From Sphingobacteriales bacterium (GTDB lineage: Bacteria > Bacteroidota > Bacteroidia > Sphingobacteriales > Sphingobacteriaceae): a stretch of DNA of 64,000 nucleotides. The notes beneath the pieces are model-generated. The model was given only the letters and a program-made list of their open reading frames with translations, searched no databases and was not told where the DNA came from. The stretch covers positions 106,092-170,091 of the forward strand of contig JANXOD010000009.1 in assembly GCA_025353765.1 (NCBI GenBank). The letters are read 5' to 3'. Made by a program: the position numbers and the translations under genes. Each line of letters opens with the position of its first letter. Positions within the stretch are counted from its first letter, which is position 1. This document shows positions 60,240 to 64,000 of the stretch, one piece after another.

Positions 60240-62579
60240 TTAATTTCCTGTTGGTTTTGCCTGCTGCATCGGGTTTGGGCCGGGAGTAGACCCACGGGGT
60301 ATCTGTGGCTGTTGTTTAAATAATTCGAATTTAGATGGCAGGTTTTGACGAGGCCAGTTATTGCTGTTTTCATCAATATCGGCAGTTTCACGATAAGGAT
60401 CCAGTTTTATAGATACTACCTGTTTATCCTTCGCAAAAACCTTAGTTATTTTTTGCTCGTTTTTTCGCCATACGTATGCCGAAATGCGGTCTACTTCTTT
60501 TGTGCCATCTGCATAAGTCCACTCTATAATTAAAGGCATTACTAAGCCACCTTTATTGGAAAAATCGATCTCATAAAAGTTTTTCTTCGAATCGTATAGC
60601 TTCTTTTCATCCGCCGATAAGGCAGAATAAAAGGTGTTGAAGTTTTCTTTAGATGCCGGGGTAATTGCAAAAGGATCCCATTTATTATAAAAATCCTGCA
60701 AACTGGTATCTTGTTCTACCGCGAATTTGATACCTGCTTCTTTGTTTCGTTGCCGGCCTATGGCATAGGCATCACTTTCAAATTTCTTTTTATCTTCTGC
60801 ATTTTCAACCGCTGGATCTTTCGTATCTATCCGGTAATAACGCACATCATCAATGGATATATCTACCGGATCAGTACCAAAAAACCAGCCACGCCAAAAC
60901 CAGTCTAAATCAACCGCCGAAGCATCTTCCATGGTACGGAAAAAGTCGGCAGGGGTAGGGTGTTTAAATGCCCAGCGACGAGCGTATTCTTTAAAAGCAT
61001 AATCAAACAGTTCTCTGCCCATTACGGTTTCACGTAAAATATTCAATGCTGTTGCCGGTTTTGAATATGCATTGGGACCAAAGTTTACAATGTTTTCCGA
61101 ATTGGTCATAATAGGCTCCAGCTGATCTTTAGGAAGCTTCATATAAGGAACTATTTTATGTGCAGGTCCGCGTTGTGAAGGGAAGTTGTTATCCCATTCC
61201 TGCTCAGCTAAAAACTGGCAAAATGTGTTTAATCCTTCATCCATCCAGGTCCATTGGCGTTCATCGGAGTTCACAATCATGGGAAAAAAGTTGTGCCCTA
61301 CTTCATGGGTGATCACTCCGATCATGCCATACTTTGTAGCTTCAGAATACGTACCATCTTTTTCTGCCCTCCCATAGTTAAAGCAGATCATAGGATATTC
61401 CATCCCATTAGAAGCTTCTACAGATATGGCAACCGGGTAGGGATAAGCGATAGTGTGTTTAGAGTATACTTTTAAGGTGTTCGCAATTACTTTGGTGGAG
61501 TACCGACGATATAAAGGATAAGCTTCCGGGCCATAATAAGACATAGCCATGGTTTGTTTTCCTTCTACATTTACAGCCATCGCATCCCAAACTAAACGGC
61601 GGGATGAAACAAAAGCAAAATCACGAACATTTTCTGCAACATAAGTCCAGGTTTTTTTGCCTGTAGCTTTGGATTTCATAGCTTGTTTTGCTTCATTAAG
61701 CGTAACAATTTCTATGGGTTCTGTCGAATTTTGCGCCTGTTTCCAGCGGTTTAATTGTGCGGAAGTTAATACCTGATCATAATTTTGACATTGACCGGTT
61801 GCACCAATGATATGATCTGAGGGTGCAGTAATGTTCACTTTATAATTTCCAAATACCAATGCAAATTCGCCACGGCCGGTAAACTGCTTATTTTGCCATC
61901 CCTGGAAATCAGAATATACAGCTAAACGAGGGAACCATTGTGTAATGGTGTATAAATAATTAGCATCATCACTAAAATACTCATAACCGCCACGTCCACC
62001 AATAGTCATTCGGTCGGATATATTATAGAACCAATCCAGTTTAAATTTAAATTTTTCGCCAGGTTGTAATGTCTTTGGGAGTTCAATACGCATCATAGTT
62101 TGATTAATGGTATAGTTTAATGATGCCCCGTTTTCTCCAATTAGTTTTTGAATTTTTATTCCCAAATCCAGCGTGTTGCCTATGATGCCTTGAAGATCAC
62201 GAATAGTCATCTTATCTTTCATTTTTGATTCGTCAAACTTTTGGCTCTCACTGGTAGACTTATGCTCGTTTTCATCCAGTTGTAACCAGATATAGGTTAG
62301 CGGATCCGGCGAATTATTGAAATAAGTCACACTCTCTGAACCTGTGATGCGTTGTTTCTGATCATCCAGCTCTACATTAATATCATAGTCTGCTCGTTGT
62401 TGCCAATATTGCGAACCAGGTGCACCGGATGCTGTACGATAAGAATTCGGGCTTTGAAGCATAGTGCCCAATTGCTCAAATTTATTACCGTGGTTTGCAC
62501 CTGCATTATTTTGATTTTGAGCAAAAGATGTTTCTAAACAGGCAGTAAGAATAAAGAGTGCGAGTATTTTTTTGTTCAT
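60240..62579 (-). CDS. M1 family metallopeptidase
   Basis: The 779-residue protein starts MNKKILALFILTACLETSFA with a signal peptide (cleavage near FAQ). I chose the ATG at 62577-62579 because the longer frame puts 29 unrelated residues before the signal. The N-terminal beta domain of M1 enzymes covers about 60-290. The catalytic gluzincin site has HEVGH near residue 423 and WMDEGLNTF about 20 residues later. A Pro/Gln-rich tail ends the protein. It would cleave peptides in the periplasm. It lies 4 bases after the HupE gene. Confidence 0.92.
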   Translation of the reverse strand: MNKKILALFILTACLETSFAQNQNNAGANHGNKFEQLGTMLQSPNSYRTASGAPGSQYWQQRADYDINVELDDQKQRITGSESVTYFNNSPDPLTYIWLQLDENEHKSTSESQKFDESKMKDKMTIRDLQGIIGNTLDLGIKIQKLIGENGASLNYTINQTMMRIELPKTLQPGEKFKFKLDWFYNISDRMTIGGRGGYEYFSDDANYLYTITQWFPRLAVYSDFQGWQNKQFTGRGEFALVFGNYKVNITAPSDHIIGATGQCQNYDQVLTSAQLNRWKQAQNSTEPIEIVTLNEAKQAMKSKATGKKTWTYVAENVRDFAFVSSRRLVWDAMAVNVEGKQTMAMSYYGPEAYPLYRRYSTKVIANTLKVYSKHTIAYPYPVAISVEASNGMEYPMICFNYGRAEKDGTYSEATKYGMIGVITHEVGHNFFPMIVNSDERQWTWMDEGLNTFCQFLAEQEWDNNFPSQRGPAHKIVPYMKLPKDQLEPIMTNSENIVNFGPNAYSKPATALNILRETVMGRELFDYAFKEYARRWAFKHPTPADFFRTMEDASAVDLDWFWRGWFFGTDPVDISIDDVRYYRIDTKDPAVENAEDKKKFESDAYAIGRQRNKEAGIKFAVEQDTSLQDFYNKWDPFAITPASKENFNTFYSALSADEKKLYDSKKNFYEIDFSNKGGLVMPLIIEWTYADGTKEVDRISAYVWRKNEQKITKVFAKDKQVVSIKLDPYRETADIDENSNNWPRQNLPSKFELFKQQPQIPRGSTPGPNPMQQAKPTGN

Positions 62580-62583
62580 ATTG

Positions 62584-63168
62584 TTAAAGTAAAACAGACA
62601 ATCGTTCAATTGCCATGATGAATGCAATCCCAAATATAGCAGATGAGATGAATAAATTCCATTCACGTCTATTAATTTTTATAACCCGGATGGCCAGATA
62701 GGATAATATAAGTACAATGCTCACAATAGTTAGTTGGCCAAGCTCCAAGCCAATATTGAATGCGAATAGTTCGCCTGTAATATTGCTGCTTTTACCCAGG
62801 AGGCTTTTAAGATAATTGGAAAAGCCCATCCCATGAATAAAGCCAAATACTAATGCTAAAATATAGTTTATTCTTATTTTCTTTAGTTCAAAATGTTTGT
62901 TTCTGATATTGGAAAGAGCTGTAATAATAATAGTAACAGGAATTAGAAATTCTATATAGGCCGAAGGAATTTTAATTTTATTGAAAACACTTAATACTAA
63001 AGTTATGGTATGGCCTACAGTGAAAGCAGTAACTAAAACTAAAACTTTTTTCCAATCCGCAATCAAATAAATGCCACATAAAACGGTTACGAATAATATA
63101 TGATCATAAGCCTGCCAATCGCAAATATGTTTCCATCCTATTTCAAAATAAAGCCAGAAATTTTGCAT
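62584..63168 (-). CDS. HupE/UreJ family membrane protein
   Basis: The 194-residue protein starts MQNFWLYFEIGWKHICDWQA; the ATG at 63166-63168 is preferred over two upstream TTG codons. About six transmembrane segments are visible (for example VLVLVTAFTVGHTITLVLSV and YILALVFGFIHGMGFSNYL). The motif H-x-x-T-L and the G-F-x-H-G-x-G-F-S segment are HupE/UreJ-like. These proteins transport nickel or cobalt in some bacteria. In Bacteroidota they occur beside an M1 peptidase and DUF6702, so the substrate may be different. It shares an operon with the peptidase. Confidence 0.87.
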   Translation of the reverse strand: MQNFWLYFEIGWKHICDWQAYDHILFVTVLCGIYLIADWKKVLVLVTAFTVGHTITLVLSVFNKIKIPSAYIEFLIPVTIIITALSNIRNKHFELKKIRINYILALVFGFIHGMGFSNYLKSLLGKSSNITGELFAFNIGLELGQLTIVSIVLILSYLAIRVIKINRREWNLFISSAIFGIAFIMAIERLSVLL

Positions 63169-63214
63169 CAACAATTATATGCTATTTTTGCTGAAGATTA
63201 AACTTTAGTAAGCC

Positions 63215-63691
63215 ATGTTACAAATTCTATTCATCAGTATCCTTTCTATTTTGCATCCATTTTATATCAGCATGACAGAAATTAAACATAATGCAAAGGA
63301 TAAAAGATTAGAGGTTAGCTGTCGGATGTTTTTTGATGATTTTGAACATACACTTGAAAAAAATTATAGCACCCAAATAGATATATTAAAACCTGCAGAC
63401 CGGAAAAAAGTAGATGCAATGATGGCTGATTATATTAAAAAACATTTAGCTATTAAAGTAGGTGGCAAGGAAATAGTTTTAAATTATCTTGGTTATGAGA
63501 TTGAGGAAGATGCTTGCTGGTGTTATTTTGAAGCAAATAATATACGCAAAGTAAGTCGCATGGATGTTTTTAACGATCTGTTGTTTGCAGAACATAAATC
63601 GCAAATAAATATGTTGCAGGTTACTGTTAATGGAAAAGAAACAACTACAAAGTTAGATAATCCTCAAAGTAAGACAGTTTTGAATTTTTGA
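63215..63691 (+). CDS. DUF6702 family protein
   Basis: The 158-residue protein starts with a hydrophobic signal-like segment (MLQILFISILSILHPFYISM). The IKHNAKDKRLEVSCRMFFDDFE block near 23-44 and the conserved acidic/aromatic pattern FLGYEIEEDACWCYFE-like near 92-108 (here YLGYEIEEDACWCYFEAN) fit DUF6702. The exported domain appears small and beta-rich. It diverges from the HupE gene with a 46-base gap. The conserved M1-HupE-DUF6702 neighbourhood suggests a shared envelope function. Confidence 0.85.
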   Translation: MLQILFISILSILHPFYISMTEIKHNAKDKRLEVSCRMFFDDFEHTLEKNYSTQIDILKPADRKKVDAMMADYIKKHLAIKVGGKEIVLNYLGYEIEEDACWCYFEANNIRKVSRMDVFNDLLFAEHKSQINMLQVTVNGKETTTKLDNPQSKTVLNF

Positions 63692-63763
63692 TGCTTATAC
63701 TTATTAAAATAATTAATGTTAAGTAATTGTATTACTAGAGAATCTTAAAACTATGTCATAAAG

Positions 63764-63795
63764 CAAAGAGATTGCTTTTAGGACAACCTCTTTTG
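63764..63795 (+). terminator. Stem-loop after the DUF6702 gene
   Basis: CAAAGAG(A)TTG can pair with CAA(C)CTC(T)TTTG with one mismatch and one bulge, followed by AT-rich sequence. It sits between two converging genes and may serve either one. The T-run is short, so this is a weak call. Confidence 0.35.
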
Positions 63796-63817
63796 ATTAT
63801 TTGCAATATGTATAATC

Positions 63818-64000
63818 TTAATTAGACTTATATATTTTCTGAGTTTCTGTTCGACCTGCATATTTCATGGAGCAGAAATAGATGCCTGGTTGAAGCTGGT
63901 TACCCGATTCATCTTTGCCATCCCAGCTTATGAACTGGTTTCCCCTGGTCTTTACCTCGGTCCAGGTATTTAGTATCCTTCCGCTCAGATCCGTAATTTG
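63818..64000 (-). CDS. T9SS sorting-domain protein, C-terminal end only
   Basis: Sixty codons are visible before the right edge, ending at TAA 63818-63820. They read QITDLSGRILNTWTEVK and continue with SWDGKDESGNQLQPGIYFCS, MKYAGRTETQKIYKSN. The pattern is a FlgD-like or gliding-motility-type CTD of T9SS substrates (W-D-G-x-D-x-x-G, then P-G-x-Y-x-C). The rest of the gene lies outside the window. Confidence 0.8.
   Translation of the reverse strand, partial: QITDLSGRILNTWTEVKTRGNQFISWDGKDESGNQLQPGIYFCSMKYAGRTETQKIYKSN

Noticed and set aside
61026..61041. 13 of 16 match to the parS palindrome (GGTTTCACGTAAAATA)
   Set aside because: It lies inside the M1 peptidase coding sequence, has three mismatches including the right arm, and is 41 kb from parAB. 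True parS sites are close to the origin and nearly perfect.

Overview
The window is a chromosomal segment of an AT-rich Bacteroidota bacterium, most likely from the Sphingobacteriales/Chitinophagales side of the phylum (my inference; a marker-gene tree would settle it). The indicators are type IX secretion (T9SS) C-terminal sorting domains, a GT117/DUF2723 membrane protein, BshC (bacillithiol), the DUF4295 ribosome-associated protein beside L28 and L33, the parA-parB-DUF5683-dapB-lepB block, SusC-like CarboxypepD_reg barrels, TTTG/TAnnTTTG promoters and a near absence of Shine-Dalgarno motifs.

Layout. 1-20 kb is mostly conserved housekeeping: the end of a DUF2723 gene, tRNA-Gln, prs, rplY, pth, lpxB-(membrane protein)-surE, a CsbD stress protein, acs, an orphan MORN protein, rpmB-rpmG-DUF4295-ftsY-rimO, bshC, an Ldh-family dehydrogenase, and the leftward parA-parB-DUF5683-dapB-lepB block. 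20-29 kb is accessory: a flavin reductase, a VIT1/CCC1 transporter, an outer-membrane receptor-like barrel, and a four-gene envelope cluster (porin, Rieske protein, imelysin lipoprotein, di-heme lipoprotein) that looks like a periplasmic iron/redox module. 29-35.5 kb holds tRNA-Ala, a 1307-residue T9SS surface protein, a cupin and small stress-type proteins. 35.9-46.6 kb is framed by topoisomerase IV parE and parC; between them lie cdd, an ECF sigma factor with a barrel-type partner, a DUF3592 protein, a large adhesin-like protein with 17-residue repeats and an S74 chaperone domain, and a decayed copy of its sorting domain.

46.6-57.5 kb carries msrA and then a seven-gene leftward operon that encodes a whole reductive pyrimidine degradation route. 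MmsA, a beta-alanine-type transaminase, an NCS1 permease, dihydropyrimidinase, a nitrilase-fold beta-ureidopropionase, PreT and PreA together would take uracil or thymine through dihydropyrimidine, N-carbamoyl-beta-amino acid and beta-amino acid to the semialdehyde and acyl-CoA. An Lrp/AsnC regulator diverges from the operon head. 57.6-59.8 kb is a small cassette-like cluster (VanZ-like, VOC remnant, DUF1801, SRPBCC, ArsR). 60.2-63.7 kb is an M1 peptidase-HupE/UreJ-DUF6702 set, and a truncated T9SS gene closes the window.

The least expected signal is non-coding. Three tandem arrays (24.4, 43.6-43.7 and 59.9-60.1 kb) are built on a 21-bp or 42-bp period, with an A- or T-tract in each 21 bp. 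That is two helical turns, the geometry of intrinsically curved DNA. One array has replaced the body of a duplicated T9SS gene. Several palindromic intergenic elements are also present. No CRISPR array, insertion sequence, prophage or rRNA was seen.
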